Shown here piece after piece: positions 11,360-24,077 of a stretch of DNA of 64,000 nt. The DNA is from Saururus chinensis. Its lineage: Eukaryota; Streptophyta; Magnoliopsida; Piperales; Saururaceae. Position 1 is the stretch's first letter. The number at the start of each line of letters is the position of its first letter. The translations under genes were made by a program, and so were the position numbers. Location of the stretch: positions 18,707,092 to 18,771,091 of the forward strand of contig CP141143.1 in assembly GCA_035235625.1 (NCBI GenBank). Reading direction: 5' to 3'. The notes beneath the pieces were generated by a model. That model was not told the origin of the DNA. It saw only the letters and a program-made list of their open reading frames with translations, and searched no databases.

Positions 11360-11876
11360 TAGATGGGATGTGCTTAGCCAACCCAGTATTAGGGTGAGCT
11401 TTAGAGATTACTGCCTTTATCCGACTCGAGTCTTTCACCAATTGTATCCCAAGGTGCTTTATCTCTTCGTTGAATACAAAGGTGTGAGTGGCCCATGTGT
11501 CCACCATGGCTCAAGTTGGGACTACAATGAAATAAATCTCAATATACATAAAGCCCTTGGCTAGAGAGGGTCTCGTCACATCGTGTCCTTTGAGTGCATT
11601 GAGCAATCACAATGCTTCCATCTTGGGTTCTGCATCTTCATCACTAGATGCCTCATCTTTGCCTATCGTAGAAGGCTTTTGTTTGGTAAGTAAGGCAATG
11701 AACTCATTTTTCTACAGGCAATCTCTAATGTAGTGGGGCCATCACATGGGAAACACTCAGTCTTTTGAGTTCGAGGCGATGAGTTATTTGCCAATGGTCT
11801 GTTATTTCTATAAGAAGGTTTCCTCTCCCCCATCTTGCACTTTCCATTATCTTGGTCCCTAGTGAATGACCCTTGG

Positions 11877-13920
11877 TGTAATGACCCATTTTTCGGTTAC
11901 GCCCAACCCAAAGGGTTAGGGGTAATTTGATAATTTTAGATAAATATTAGGGGGTTTCAAGAGATGAACTCCCCTTATTCAGGTAGAGCTCGAGTAACGA
12001 GCGTAACGAATCAAAGAACACATGAAACAGAGGTCGGGAGTGAAAGCTACGACCTTAGGAAGTGTGCCACATGAGTGGGACCTACATGAAAAGAATGGGA
12101 TAACCTACCCATGCGTGGTCTTGTTTTGAAGGGCTCATTGATACGAGTCCATTGGTACCAAGAACGTGCGATTCCAACTTTGGGGTAGGAAGATATCGTG
12201 TGTTGAAGTTTGGGTATTTTTGGATTAAAATAATATAAAAAATATTATTTTAATCATATAAGGACGGAAGGCTGGCGTCAGTTGCTCCACCCGACACGCA
12301 GTGCAGTGCAAGGCCTGGCGATTGCAGGCCATCTCCCGCGGCGCGAGTGAGCTAAGTGTCGGCTTGCCTGTCCACGGAACGAGGCCCGTGTAAGCAGGCC
12401 AGCTTCCCCGCGACTGCACGCAGTGTGCGGTAGTGCGCATTGCACGCTCGGCTAGCATGCGTATGGGGAGGGCATTTCATACACCCACAGGTTTCCTCTA
12501 TAAATTGGAAATACTGTACAACTTCAGGAGGAGTTTTTTGACTCGTTTTGAGTCTGTTTTCTTCCTATCTTGAGGCATTCCTAGCAAATTCGAGGGTGAT
12601 CTACCCAATGGCATGATCCATTCCTCGAGTTGGCGTCCCTAGAAGGGGGAACGGCCGGGGGCAAGAGGAGACTATGTCTGCTACCCTCCTTCCCCAAAGA
12701 GAGCAACGGCCAGAAGAGAAAGGAGGTTTCGTCCTCCGTCACTGGGCCGCATCAAGAGACGTGGCCCGGATTGGGGGAGGCTCCGTCCCTATGGGCCACA
12801 CAGTGTGAGAAATGCCCCAAGAAAGGGGGCATTCTATCCATTGCTTATAAATGCGAAAAAAGAAAATATTCTCCGGGTAAGGGTGGGGTTCTGTCTACGG
12901 CCTATGGGCACGCTACGTGTTAAGTGTCACCGGGATGGGGGAGGATTAGTTCAGGGCAAGGGGAGGCTCCGTCTGCCGACCGCGTGCCCCAAAGAGAGAG
13001 ATAGAAGCAGCCCGAAGAGAGAGGAGGTTTTGTCCGTTGCCCACGGCCTCAGAAAAACAACAAGAGTCTCCAAAAAGGGAGGAACATCAAAGGCTAGAGG
13101 AGGCTCTGTCTGCAGCCTCCAAATCGGAAGGGAGGATGCATAGAAGACAAGAACATCTCCGAATATCGCTACCTCTTGGGGCATTAGGGGAGTAAGCATT
13201 TCTAACCTCCCATTTTAATTATAGAAATGCATGTGCTAATTAGGATATGCGCTAAGCTTTGATCCATCGTGTTATGATCTGCTATGCTTTGATGAGATGT
13301 GTGATGTGTTCTGTCTTGCTCTAGGGTAGGGCGAGACATGTGGTGTGTGTTCGGTCTCGGCTTAGTGATATAGCGAGATGTGTGATTGTGTTCCATTTCG
13401 CTCTGGGGTAAAGTTGGTATGTGTTCAGTCTCTGCTTAGTGATGGAGCCAGACGTGTGAATGTGCTTGGACCCACTCTAGGGTAGAGCGAGGCATGTTAT
13501 GGTGGTCATGTGGTACTCGACTCTATGATAGAGTGAGATGTGTGTTTCTGATGGTTTATTGGTTTCCTTATAACTCCGATTAAATATTCAAAGATACATA
13601 TTTTATAGTATGTGTTTTTGTACGATCTAATGTGTGTAGTAGCTGATACGCAAAACTACATACAGATCCGATCATATCAGAGTAACATTGTGGATGTTAT
13701 CCAATACATACGAAGGTAACCAACGATAAGGCAATGTTGGCCCGATCCGCATTTAATATATAATTAGGTATGTTCTGGCCTACACGTAATGGAGTGCTAA
13801 AGTTTTGAAGCACGTGAAGAATGGTAAGACTCTTGTACCCAAAGTCCGCCACTCTAGGTTTTGGTTTTTAATTTTTGGGTAACCCCCAGCTTGGGTCGGT
13901 TTCTAGGTCAATGCGTTACA
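11877..13920 (+). mobile_element. Solo LTR, 2.04 kb, TGTAAT-family
   Basis: It starts TGTAATGACCCATTTTTCGG and ends AATGCGTTACA, with flanking 5-mers CTTGG and CTAGG as a near-perfect duplication. It inserted into the gag-protease part of the older chromovirus. Shared landmarks with 33080-34935, 35678-37541 and 53644-55734 are GTTAGGGGTAATT near the start, TAGAGCTCGA, AACGGAGGTCGGGA-type text, ATACGAGTCCA-TGGTACCAAGAACG, a GGAGG-CTCTGTC-rich middle, a stem-loop array and GTAGGCAACCAACGACAAG-type text before the end. It has no coding interior. Confidence 0.82.
13313..13540 (+). repeat. Stem-loop array in LTR copy 11877-13920
   Basis: Successive near-palindromes about 40-60 bp apart: 13313-13337 (arms GTCTTGCTCTA and TAGGGCGAGAC, loop GGG, pairing if G-T pairs are allowed), about 13354-13378, about 13430-13453, about 13469-13493 and about 13514-13537 (ACTCTAT/ATAGAGT core). 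Each is separated by GTGTG-rich spacers. The same array is in the sister LTRs in the same place. Confidence 0.7.
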
Positions 13921-14810
13921 CTAGGTCTTTCTAACTATATCTTTGATTTCCTCAACTGGTGGTGCTCCTCTTAGACCCACCTTTCTAACTATAGTCAGTA
14001 ACATGTTTCGCGTTTGGAAAGGCAGTGGTCAAATCTCTTACACCCTGCTTGTTGAGTTCAGTCTGAACCCATAACATGAGTGGTTCCAAAAAAAAGAATA
14101 ATTTGTCTTTCTAAGACATGTCATGTATATCCCACATAAGGGTCTCAATGTGTTGGAGGTGTCTAAGGTTCCTCCTAGCAATGAATTCAACATTTTTTAG
14201 AAGGAACTAAGTCTTGAGTTGACTCTTCAACTCCTCCCATATGTCTATTTGGATTCAACCTCTTGTTATCTCATCATACTTGGTCCTCCAATAAAACTTG
14301 GCATCATCAGACAAATACATTATGGCCATAGCCACTTTTACCTCTTTAGTTTATTAGAAATTTTTTTTAAGTTGTTTAGCATCTCTAGCACTACTATATG
14401 CAGTGGGTTCTGGCACTTTAGGGCACCTTTGTCTGCTCATAGCATGAATCAATTCTTAGCAGGTAGCATTTTGCATGAGAAGTGACACTTGGGCTGCCAA
14501 TCCATGTATCTATTCATGCAAGGAAGCCATAGACACTTACACATTATCTCAGAGTTGGCTGATTAGCTCATGATTATCTATGCTTAGATTGTGGTTATCT
14601 TTCTCCCATGCCTTGAGGGAGTTCACCTTGTCTTCTAGCTTTTAAAAGCCGATCATAAGGGATGCTAGATGCTCCTCTACGACATTCACACATAATGCAT
14701 TTTTTGGCGTATTTGTTAGCAACGGAGTGGCCTCTTCCACCCCACTTGCTTCAACCACTGAGTTCGGCATCTCTTAAGAAGTTTGATTGTATTGAAATGG
14801 GGTCGCATGA

Positions 14811-14828
14811 ACCAAAATTTTGATACCA
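14811..14828 (-). other. Primer-binding site of the chromovirus fossil
   Basis: Two bases inside the right LTR the minus strand reads TGGTATCAAAATTTTGG. Its first eight bases equal the complement of the 3' end of plant initiator-methionine tRNA, the usual primer of plant LTR elements. Confidence 0.7.
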
Positions 14829-14830
14829 AC

Positions 14831-15257
14831 TGTCATGGCCCGGGTCAATGGATAGGCTATTGTGCGGCTTGTGAGGCCTCATGCCCAACAAGTTAGCGTT
14901 TTGAGTGCGATAAGGGTTCTTGCTTAGAAATGTGATACACGGATCACTTGTGAATGGCCTTGCAAAACAAGAGGTAGGGAGAACTAGAGTGACACATTAT
15001 AATGAAATAAATGACACAAGCATGAAGACTGAGTATTCACTATCAACGAGTTTACAAAACAATGACTACAAATCATATAAGCCAACCACACTAACATTTC
15101 ACCTCCCCATATATAGTATAAGAGATTTATTACATGTTATTCGAGTGGTAGCCAAAGTGACTCTACAAGCATAATTACATAAAAATAAAAGAAAATACAT
15201 AAAAATATAAAAAAAGATATTAAAAGGTATTTACAAAGGTGTTCAGACCCTATCCAG
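14831..15257 (-). repeat. 5' LTR of the chromovirus fossil
   Basis: Partner of 4717-5137. It begins TGTCATGGCCCGGGT and contains GGATAGGCTATTGTG, GCCTCATGCCCAACAAG, TTTTGAGTGCGATAAG and TATCAACGAGTTTACAAAAC in the same order. The outer boundary is set by the candidate flanking duplication TGTGC at 15258-15262 and is less certain than the inner one. Confidence 0.7.
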
Positions 15258-15870
15258 TGTGCTCTATGTGCAAGCATAAATAGCATCACATGCAATGAGG
15301 TTACAAGATTCTCATTATGCATGTCATTTTGACATCTTGAAGCATCAAGAAATATTTTTCTCTATTTCGGTTTTGTAAAACAATGAGTAATATTCTTGAA
15401 ATTATGACAGGAAAAGTCCCAATTATTTTTTTCTTTTTTTTCCTTTTTCACTCCACTAACTTATTAAAGAAAACTATTTTTTGTTTGTCATTGGCTCTAA
15501 GAATTATTAGGTACGCAAAGTGGACGTAAAAATCATGCTTATCACCAACAAGTGATAGATACAAACATGTCCTTTTTATTTTTTTCCCATGAGTTGCTGC
15601 TAGTGTCCATTGGATATGAACACAATTTTTGTATGCTCATAAGTGTATTTAACACTTTCTCCACTAGCTGCAATTCTACTCCCTCACCCTTCGGCGTTGC
15701 TTCAGACTCTAGTGCCTTTACCTCTAGCTCTAACACCTCTTCCTCCACCGTCTATAGCCTTCCCTGGCCCTCGATCTCCTCCTCCTCCCCCTCTCCCTCG
15801 ATCTCCTTCTTCTCCATCTCCTCCTCCCCCTTCCTTTTCATTTTTCTCCTCCTTTCCCAACTAGTGGAGC
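15258..15870. other. Intergenic; strand-asymmetric C/T-rich tract at 15660-15860
   Basis: No gene recognised. The tract at about 15720-15860 is almost pure C/T on the plus strand (CCTCCTCCCCCTCTCCC type). It reads as proline/serine-rich on one strand and glutamate/lysine-rich on the other. Such low-complexity open frames are expected from the base composition, so I do not call a gene. The right side is cut by the solo LTR starting at 15871. Confidence 0.4.
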
Positions 15871-16179
15871 TATCACACCCTAGCACCGCCTAACCTGTCA
15901 TGCCCCGTCACCACCCGACCCAAACTGAACCCGGTTGAAGGGCCGGTCATGTACACGGGGGCGACGAATTTGGAAAAGATAAACGAAAAATGGAAGACTT
16001 AGCCCCTCCTACGGGCAGTTTAACTAGCGGAGTTAAGTACCACATAATCTTTAAGCAAGAGTAATAAGTAGAATAAAAGTGGACTTTAACTCTGAACTAG
16101 TCCAAAAGTCTTATACCCACATAGGTAATAGTTCACATCTAATCAAATCATGTATAATAGCATGCATAATCCGTCTAAG

Positions 16180-16440
16180 AAGTATTTCTAACAAACTTTT
16201 TGATCATGTAACCATGTCTCATAAACCCACATAACAATGTCTAAATTATACAATTCAGATCATTCATTCATATCATATAAACTTACATAATAGTGTCTCA
16301 ATCACACACTTTCTGATCATGCATTCATATCCCATAAACCTACATAATAGTGTCTCATTCACACACTTTTTGATCATGCATTCATATCACATAAACCTGC
16401 ATAATAGTATCTCATTCACACATAATCATATAATGCAAAT
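16180..16440 (-). repeat. Short version of the 57-bp tandem repeat
   Basis: About four to five units of the type CATTCATATCACATAAACCT, GCATAATAGTGTCTCA and TTCACACACTTTTTGATCATG. These are the reverse complement of the 57-bp unit expanded at 7681-8513, so the tandem array is ancestral in the family and its copy number varies between LTRs. Confidence 0.75.
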
Positions 16441-17885
16441 TTTTATAATTCATTCATAAATCATTCACCATGCACGATAAGTGTCTCAATCATACTGTTC
16501 TAAATCATGCATAATAAATTATATTTACATGTGTCACAAAATCTCAAACATCCCTGCATAACCTATGTAATATGGGCATAATATTATTTCATACACATAC
16601 ATTATCAATAAATGGTGAATGTCATGATCAGAAAGTGTGTTCACCACAAAGCTAAACATAATCCAATTTTCTAACCGGAAACCTAGGGCACTGCCCTCTC
16701 TGGACACAGTTCGAATTCCTCACGGGAACTCAAATGTAGGGGTAGTCAGCCTTTCTACTCGCCCAAGACAATCCACATGAGAACTCCAAATTCGGAAAGG
16801 GAACCTAGAGCAGGTTTGCTCGCCCAAGATGATTCTAGACAAGAACATCCAAATTCCCACATAGGGAACCTAGAGTATTGTGTTCACCCAGGACATCTTT
16901 GCGGTAGGGATAGTCCAAATTCCCACATAAGGAACCTAGAACATATGGTAGTCGGTGTACAAAAGTGTACCACTCTGGATGCTCAGTGTCTAGATATGAC
17001 TATCTCAGTAAATAAATTTCAACCACTTTAACAATTCAAATCGACTTAACCCGGGGAGTATCCATGTTCCACATAAGAACTCACATCGAAATCATGTCCT
17101 TTCGGACCAGCCAAGTTTCAATTAAACTAATGATCGATTAATCTGGCACGTAATTTCACATCATTGCATATAATCGATCAATTACGGCTAAACATCGGTA
17201 AAATCTCATTCATGAAGTCCATTCATGATGTGTGCAACATGATGCATACATGAGCATTCTTTATGTGAATTCCAACACATGGAATGTGCTCCCATTAGTC
17301 CCCTCATGCATCATAATCGAATCATAAATAACCATGATTTCATAGTAAATTCCCCACACATGTGTGTTCATGCATTTCCTAAGCACATGACTAATGCTTT
17401 GATATAAGCTCATAAGGCAATACACGCATACTTAAACACATTCAAATCATGATTACCAACTGAAATCTACCATAAAACCATAAATCCGTTCATGTGAAAT
17501 CAAATGCTTAACTACTACAAGCATGATTATTCTACACATGAAGCTATAACATAATAACATCATTCACCCACAATCTATTCTCATTTTATGATGACATATG
17601 TTATCATTTATCATGTAATATCATTGCTGAAAACATGCTCCAATCATAAGAATTCCATCATCCATAGATTCAAGGTAATTCAATGTTAACATGTGAAACT
17701 ATCAATATATAATTCCACATAACAAGTACTTAAGTGTACTTCATAAATATCCATCACAAATTCTACACCTTTTCCAGTACCTTAATTTCAGTATAAAACA
17801 CTTCTCATAAACATTGGAAGCATCAATTAAGAGGAAAACACCAAAATAAGAATGAAAATTGAAAAAGGCAAAAATTGTTGTGTGG

Positions 17886-17962
17886 TAGATCGATCGGCTT
17901 GGTAGGCCGTTCGAATAACCAAATCGATCGGCATGTTGGCCTAATTGATCGCTAACAAACAG
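17886..17962 (-). repeat. Palindrome cluster in the nested long-LTR copy
   Basis: AGATCGATCGGCT, GGCCGTTCGAATAACC, AATCGATCGGCATG and TTGATCGC lie within about 75 bp, at the position equivalent to 6266-6372, 20970-21080 and 32007-32155 of the sister LTRs. Confidence 0.7.
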
Positions 17963-20900
17963 TTCGAGCCTTATTCCTATAGAAATTCAAAATCGAAACA
18001 CCATTGTTGAACCATAAAACCTTCATCCCAAGTCTCATACACCATCAAAATTCAATTAAACATTCTAGAAAGCTAATTGACCAAGGTAAAACCCTAAGAA
18101 ATCAAGGCAAAAGATTAACATTTCATTAATCTACCATTAAAGCCCTAATCAAGAAAACATATTTAAGCAAAACTCTTAAAAATCAAGATTTTCACTATAA
18201 CATGGCTGAGATTTGAAAACTCATTACCTCTCCGCTTGATTTGAGTCAGATTAATCCTTCAATCACCTCTGAAACCTCTAATCACTTCCTCTTTGTGCCT
18301 AATTGGGGATAAGGCTCTAAACACCCTTGCACAGCCTATTTCCCATTTGAAAATGGTTCAACATCTTTCCTTTTATAGGAAGGAATGAGGTATACCTAAT
18401 TGGAATTTGGGGTGAGAATAGAGTTTTTAACTAGAATTAAGAAATTCAACAATTTAACTTCTAATTAGGGCTAGAAAAATTCTAAAAATTTTGTAATGAC
18501 CTCCTTTGATGTTTGGGATGTTTTGGACCAAAAACCTCAAATTCAACTGTGGGGCCCAAAGGGGTCCTGCCAAACCCTAATTTTTGAAAAAATACGCAAA
18601 AATTCTAAAAATTTACAAATCGTTTGGATTCACTTAAAACTCACAAATATGAAGTTATTTTTGTTGAAAACCTTTGGAAATTACATTTATTTCTAAAAAT
18701 TATCAAAATTGATCAGAAACGGCTTAAACCACATAAAAGAAATTAAACATAATTAATTAAGACCGGATCAAGTTTAGGGATCTTACATAACCCAAACCAG
18801 AACCCGGTCTAAGGGAAGGTCGATGCATACGGGGGCAACAAAGCATTGATCTAAGCGAAAGACTTAACCCCTTGCATGGGTGAAACTATACGGAGTGGCA
18901 CACCATACACTTTGTGCAAGAGAAAATAAGGAATATAAAGGATAACATATAACAATTAGTCATCACAAAACACCCACATACTTAAGTCACTAAGCCCTCT
19001 CATAGCTTAAGTCATAAAGTCAATATGAGTCAAAGGCCAAATTGACAAATAAAGTATATAACAAAATCAACATGGAATAAAACTCAAGATAACATACTGC
19101 ATAAACAAGCATGGAACACAAAGTCTCGAGGTGTCCTCTCCTATGCCAAACCATCCATTACTTACTCCTCATACATGGAGTCCTAATCACCTGCATGTCG
19201 TACCATGCAGCCCTAAAACAAAAAACATATGAGAAAGAGGGGTGAGTAAAAATGCTTACCAATGTTTTATATGTCGAGAGAGTAAATCCGAAATCATCAC
19301 AGAAATTTTACATAGAATCCATCACATAGAACACACTCATTCATCATGGGATATTATATAACATGTTCATCTTTATATCATGACTACTCATCACATATAC
19401 ATACTCATAATATCATCAACATATCTCTTGCATACCATTCCACATGACATATCATAATATCATTTATTTCATGATTCATTCTCAATGTATACATTCGTCC
19501 TGCATATCATTCCACATAGCATGACACAATATCATCTCATTCATGATCCATCCTCATTGTATACATACATCATGCATAAGAATGTCTCAATCACACTATC
19601 TATAGTATGCATACTTATTCTCAATCATAAGCATTCACCCTGCATGAGAAGTGTCTTTAACACACTAACCATAATCATGCATATTAAACCATATCTACAT
19701 GCATTATCAACAATGGTGAATGTCTCCATTATGGAGAAAAACACAATCATACCACTCGCTCTGGACATAGTCTGATTTCCTGAACGAAAACCTCGGGTGT
19801 GCGCCTGCTCTGGACATAGTCCGGTTTCTTAAACGGAAACCTAGGACGTTGGGGTGAGTTAACCTCTATGCTCACTCTAAACAATCTAAAAAGGAAGGTC
19901 CGAATTCCTTATGGAAACAAAGAGCAGTCTACTCACTGTAGAAAGTCCTGGCCGGGAATGCCCGATCTCCTCATAGAGAACTAGAGCAGTGTGTTCGCTC
20001 TGGACATCTCTTGCAGGGAAGTGTATGATTTCCACAAGGGAAAACTAGAACACATTGTAGCCAGTGCATGAGGGCATACCATATTGGATTATCAGGGTCT
20101 AGATAACTCAATAAACTCAACTCAACTCAACCCGGGGAGGATCTATGTTCTAAAAGAAACTCAAAACAAAATCATGTCCTTTAAGACCTAACCAATTTAA
20201 TAAGCCATCGATTGATAAAGTCGGTAAGCAATATCACCCAATTGCATCTAATCGATCAATCCCGGCTAATCTCAATAAATCTTATTTATAAAACTTTATT
20301 TATGATGCATGCAACATGGTACATATGTGAGCAATAATACATGAATCCTAATACATGAGTTATGCTCCCAACACTCTATATGGACATCATTCCTAATCAA
20401 TGTGTCAAATAATCACCACAATTACCTCCACATAGTGTGTATAAAGCAATAGTGATCAAAATCTAAGCATAGACATATGCATCATGATCAACCCCCATTA
20501 TATAATATGCATGCTTTCATGATTCTATCATGGTTCCTTCTTATGGAAAGCATGAATAAAATTTGGTAAAAACCTCAAAAAACACAAGTCCAAGTCAATT
20601 ACAACTTCATGCTAGACTTAGATAAGAATTTTTATCACTACCCTTAAGCTAGATATGGAAATATAGTTCACCCATAATTTAGCATAACATGTGAAAGCAT
20701 ACATGCCTATTCTCATACTTTAAACTTGCTAAAATCCTAAATAAAACATGGAGAATCACTCAACATGACTTTAGGATAAGAAGAATAACATGCTAACATC
20801 TAATAACATGTAATCAATTTCATACTTGACCAATATCATAACTTTTTAAGGTACAATTCATGTCTTCACAGTAATATTTCCAAATAAAAATAACTCATCA

Positions 20901-20969
20901 TAATTATAATAAGTGAGATTTAAGAACATAGAAATGAACAAAAAACACAAAATGGCAAAATTGTCATTA

Positions 20970-21080
20970 AGCCATTCGATCGGCTAGAAGGTTGTTCAAA
21001 CTCTTGGCCGATCGATCGGCCAAACAACTGTTCAATTGTTTGGCCGTTCGAACGCCTATAGGGCCATTTGAACACCTGTA
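20970..21080 (-). repeat. Palindrome cluster with a perfect 20-bp palindrome
   Basis: 21004-21023 reads TTGGCCGATCGATCGGCCAA, identical on both strands. It is flanked by GCCATTCGATCGGCT (about 20971), a CAAACAA...TTGTTTG inverted repeat (about 21022-21042), a CGTTCGAACG palindrome with GGC/GCC arms (about 21042-21056) and GGCCATTTGAACACC. The cluster sits in the middle of the LTR, as in the sister copies. Confidence 0.8.
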
Positions 21081-22125
21081 CAGTAAACCCTGGTTAGTCT
21101 TCAACCTTGCGAACCCAAAATAAAAAATACACAAAACCGACAAGAACATTCAAATCTTACTTCTAAGCATCATGATATTGAAATATAAGCTTAGGAAATG
21201 ATAGATCTAGTTAATTATCAATTAAAACACAAGAAAATCACTAAAAAGATCATGTTTTACTTAAACGACCATTAAAGTTCAACATCAAGTAAAACCCACA
21301 TAAACCCATTTTGGAAGAACCCTTACTTTTAGTGAGCTCTTGGTCCAAAATCGAAGCTTCAATCTCCTCAAATCCCTATCCACATTTAGGGTTTAGTTAA
21401 TACCTTAATAAATCTAGTTATTTACGCTTAAATCACTTGAAAACGTGTAGATCTAGGGCTTTCTTTGTCTAAAAACGAAAATCCCTCATTAGAGGTGAAA
21501 TAGAGAATAAAATCAGAAACTTTAATAGGGTAAAATAAGACTCAACCTTGGAAAAGATGAGATTAAGAAAGATTAAGCAAAACTCTAATAGATTAATGAA
21601 AAATCAAGACTAATCTTACCTAAATCAAGCTTTTATCTTTTAGAATGGGGATTTGGGCTTCTCAACCTCCCAAATCTTAGCCCTTCCCAAATGAATGAAG
21701 TTGGGATTTTCTATTTATAGTAAGCCATTGGGGTAAGAATATTGAAAGTTGTGGTACAAATAGATGTTTGTACTATTAGGTAATTTGCTTATTTTAGGTC
21801 TAAAACGAAGTTTAAAAATTTTGAAACTCTATAATGATGAAATAAGTGCAATTTAGGGTATTGTGGGACCTTTACCCCAAAAACACGAACATGGGGGCCA
21901 TGGTAGGACCCATGCCCTAATTTTACGAAAAAATCCTAAAAATTCCCTAAAAATCACATAAATTAAGTTTTGTAGGGAAACTTATAAAAACAAGTGAAAA
22001 CTTCAATAAAACCATCACTATCCACTTTTTAACCCCAAAAAAAGACAAAACGGCCAATTAACACCACAACCACATAATAATTAATTAAAAATAGACCGGG
22101 TTAGGATTAGGGATCTTACAGGATC

Positions 22126-22936
22126 TATCTAAAAATTTAGTTATTTCTTTATAAACTTCAGCCTTAAAAAAAGTCATAAACATATTCAACTACTTAAAAA
22201 TAATAAATTTAATTTTTTATTTTATTACAAACTTTTTCATCATCAAACAAACCTCATATCGTGTGTCTAATAATAACTTGTAACCGACATTTAGCAGTCG
22301 ATTGTAAAATTTATTGTAATAAAGGAAAAATGAGACAACATACTAATTGTATATTTGTATATGCATTGAGCCATCTCAAAAAATTAAATAGGTAAACAAG
22401 AAAAAAAGTACATTTAAAACATGTAGTTGACTGTAGTCTGCTTGTCCCATCTCAATGAAAGGGACCATAGCTTTGGAGAGAGGTCGTTTGAGAGAAGAAG
22501 AAGATTGCTGATAACATGCTTCATATTTTCTAGAATAAGTGGCCTCCTTGGGAATTGGTGTCTCCTTCTTATCTAATGCACCGACACCCTTTTTATTAAA
22601 AGTTTTTTTTATATTACTTGGCTGAAGAAGCCAATATTTCATATTCCCTAGATTTTAAACACATATGCCATATTACCTACTTCTTGATGCAAGTGCCCTT
22701 AGGTTTTAAATAAACCTACTACCTATACATATTATAATAAATGAACACTGGAATAGTGCAGTGCCGTTCCGGTGGGGAGGATTTAGCAACAATCGAAAGT
22801 TACGACAGGAGGTGACCGGCGGTGACTCACATGCAAGTGCCATTGTTTAGTAAAACCTTTTTTTTTACACTCTAGAAACTATTTAGTGCTCCAAAGGCTT
22901 CATTTCGGCGGATTTGATCACCTTTTAACCTTCATT
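22126..22936. other. Intergenic, no gene assigned
   Basis: Flank of the solo LTR. An 88-codon minus-strand frame (22376-22642) reads basic, serine-rich text (for example YSRKYEACYQQSSSSLKRPL) that I do not recognise. A remnant exon is possible but unsupported. The right part runs into the Mutator-like fragment. Confidence 0.3.
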
Positions 22937-23800
22937 ATAGATAGGACTGGTATTTGCATATATTACAAGAGAGGTAGGCAATGATAACATGTATATAGGT
23001 GAAAGGTACACTTAATGAATATTGATTTGTTGGTGAGGTTTGACAAGTTATTGCTTCAAGTTAAAGAACGATTTAGCATTAATGGTAATGTGACTTTGAA
23101 GTATTTAATTTCATCTTCTCAGTTAATCATTATATATGAATTAAAAGATAACGACGACCTAGAATCAATGTTTTGCATTTATAAAAAGGTAAATAAAGAA
23201 GTGTTATCATTGTATAGCGAGATGAAAAAGCCCGACAACATGACCAATGACCATCAATAAAAAGGATCTAAGCATTTAATAGAGTTAAATTGCCAATGGT
23301 AATGGCTCAACCCAGCTTTAATTTCGGATTACATACGATAGTCAATAATACATAATTCACTTTTGAAACTGTTAAGTAAATATAAATTTAAGATTACACG
23401 AGATTGTACTTTATTGTGTACTCGAGCATAAGATATCAAACCTATCATGTTCAGTTTAAAACATATCATGTGAATAAAAAACACAATTTTTATAGTATCG
23501 CACAAGTAATAATGTAACCTACACATACAATATAACACTAATTATTTTCGGTGTAAATAGAATAACATAACCTATATATTATCATATTATCGATAACACT
23601 ATAATTTATAAACATATAACCGAATACACAATATTAAGTTATATTGCATATTAATTAATATGTTACTATCTAATAAAAATTATGAAAACCGAGAAATTTG
23701 AACTCAACAAATCATGCTAATAGGAAATCATGAATATGCCAATCGTAAATTAACTGATGCATGCTCATTTGTTTAACTTTTTAGGCAGCGGGGCCATCAA
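22937..23800 (+). mobile_element. Mutator-like element fragment, copy 1 (transposase N-terminal region)
   Basis: A decayed relative of 57587-58960. The readable part is 23015-23260, an 81-codon frame beginning NIDLLVRFDKLLLQVKERF and ending with KKVNKEVLSLYSEMKKP. It matches the other copy's NIDLSVRFDKLRVQVKERL and KKKNKEVLSLYVKIKEP, including the acidic YELKDNDDLESMF block. In plant Mutator-like transposases such a PB1-like domain precedes the DNA-binding domain. Upstream bases 22937-23014 align to the other copy's start (TTTGCATATATTACAA, GGCAATGAT, TATAGGTGAAA) but are out of frame. Downstream similarity continues weakly to about 23790 (GAACTCAACAAATC). No catalytic domain and no terminal inverted repeats were found. 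Confidence 0.65.
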
Positions 23801-24077
23801 ATTATGTACAACAAATCAATTCCAAATTAAATCCTCATAGAAGACCCTTGAATCTTCAATTTTCTATGATCAGCTCTCTACTTGCATGGTTAAAACAGAA
23901 ATCATAATGGAACTTGGAAATTAGCATTGAACAAAAATCCTTCCAATTCACCCATTCGCACATTAAGGTGTGGATGAGAAAAGACTAGGAAATAGGAACA
24001 TCATTAACAACAAATCCACGTCATCTGACAACAGTCTGCTCGTATTTCCAGCATCTTCTGAATCAGTTACATCTTTT
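23801..24077. other. 3' flank / probable 3' UTR of ELF5
   Basis: Sequence immediately downstream (minus strand) of the ELF5 stop codon. It probably contains the 3' UTR and polyadenylation site. No single AATAAA could be chosen with confidence. No coding feature. Confidence 0.4.

Larger units (their letters stand above)
4717..15257 (-). mobile_element. Ty3/gypsy chromovirus fossil with both LTRs, heavily interrupted
   Basis: An old Ty3/gypsy element on the minus strand. Its parts, from its 5' end, are: 5' LTR 14831-15257, primer-binding site 14811-14828, gag-like region about 13930-14750, protease-like region about 11360-11600, integrase tail and chromodomain about 9110-9920, polypurine tract 5138-5148, 3' LTR 4717-5137. 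Flanking 5-mers TGTGT (left) and TGTGC (right) are a plausible target-site duplication. It is broken many times over, most of the reverse transcriptase/RNase H region is missing, and two later elements sit inside it (5193-9095 and 11877-13920) plus a truncated LTR piece (9934-10890). The two LTRs match at roughly four bases in five by eye, which implies an old insertion. Confidence 0.8.
15896..18787 (-). mobile_element. Solo LTR, 2.9 kb, long-LTR family, nested in a sister LTR
   Basis: On the minus strand it runs from TGTAAGATCCCTAAACTTGA (18787) to a GGGGCATGACA end (15896). The flanking duplication TAACC is perfect (15891-15895 and 18788-18792). It landed 25 bp from the end of an older LTR of its own family. 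Landmarks: end block about 15900-15960, short 57-bp-type array about 16180-16440, CTAGGG/GGAATTC sub-repeats about 16680-16960 and palindrome cluster 17886-17962. It is the shortest and most regular copy of the family here. Confidence 0.87.
15871..22120 (-). mobile_element. Solo LTR of the long-LTR family, split by a younger copy of the same family
   Basis: Read on the minus strand it starts at 22120 (TGTAAGATCCCTAATCC) and ends at 15871. The flanking 5-mers are GGAGC (15866-15870) and GGATC (22121-22125). The last 25 bases are separated from the rest by the insertion 15896-18787. Without the insertion and its duplicated target the LTR is about 3.35 kb. It carries the family landmarks: the AACCCGGTCTAAGGG...CGGGGGCAACAA end block (about 18793-18842), a reduced tandem region (about 19480-19700), CTCTGGACATAGTC-type sub-repeats (about 19760-20100) and the palindrome cluster at 20970-21080. 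There is no coding interior. Confidence 0.85.

Noticed and set aside
12630-13143. Overlapping plus-strand frames of 97-112 codons
   Set aside because: They are in the GGAGG-CTCCGTC-rich middle of a solo LTR and correspond to similar non-coding sub-repeats in the sister copies.
15552-15893. Proline/serine-rich frames on the plus strand and a glutamate-rich frame on the minus strand
   Set aside because: They come from a C/T-rich tract; there is no domain and no splice or start context.
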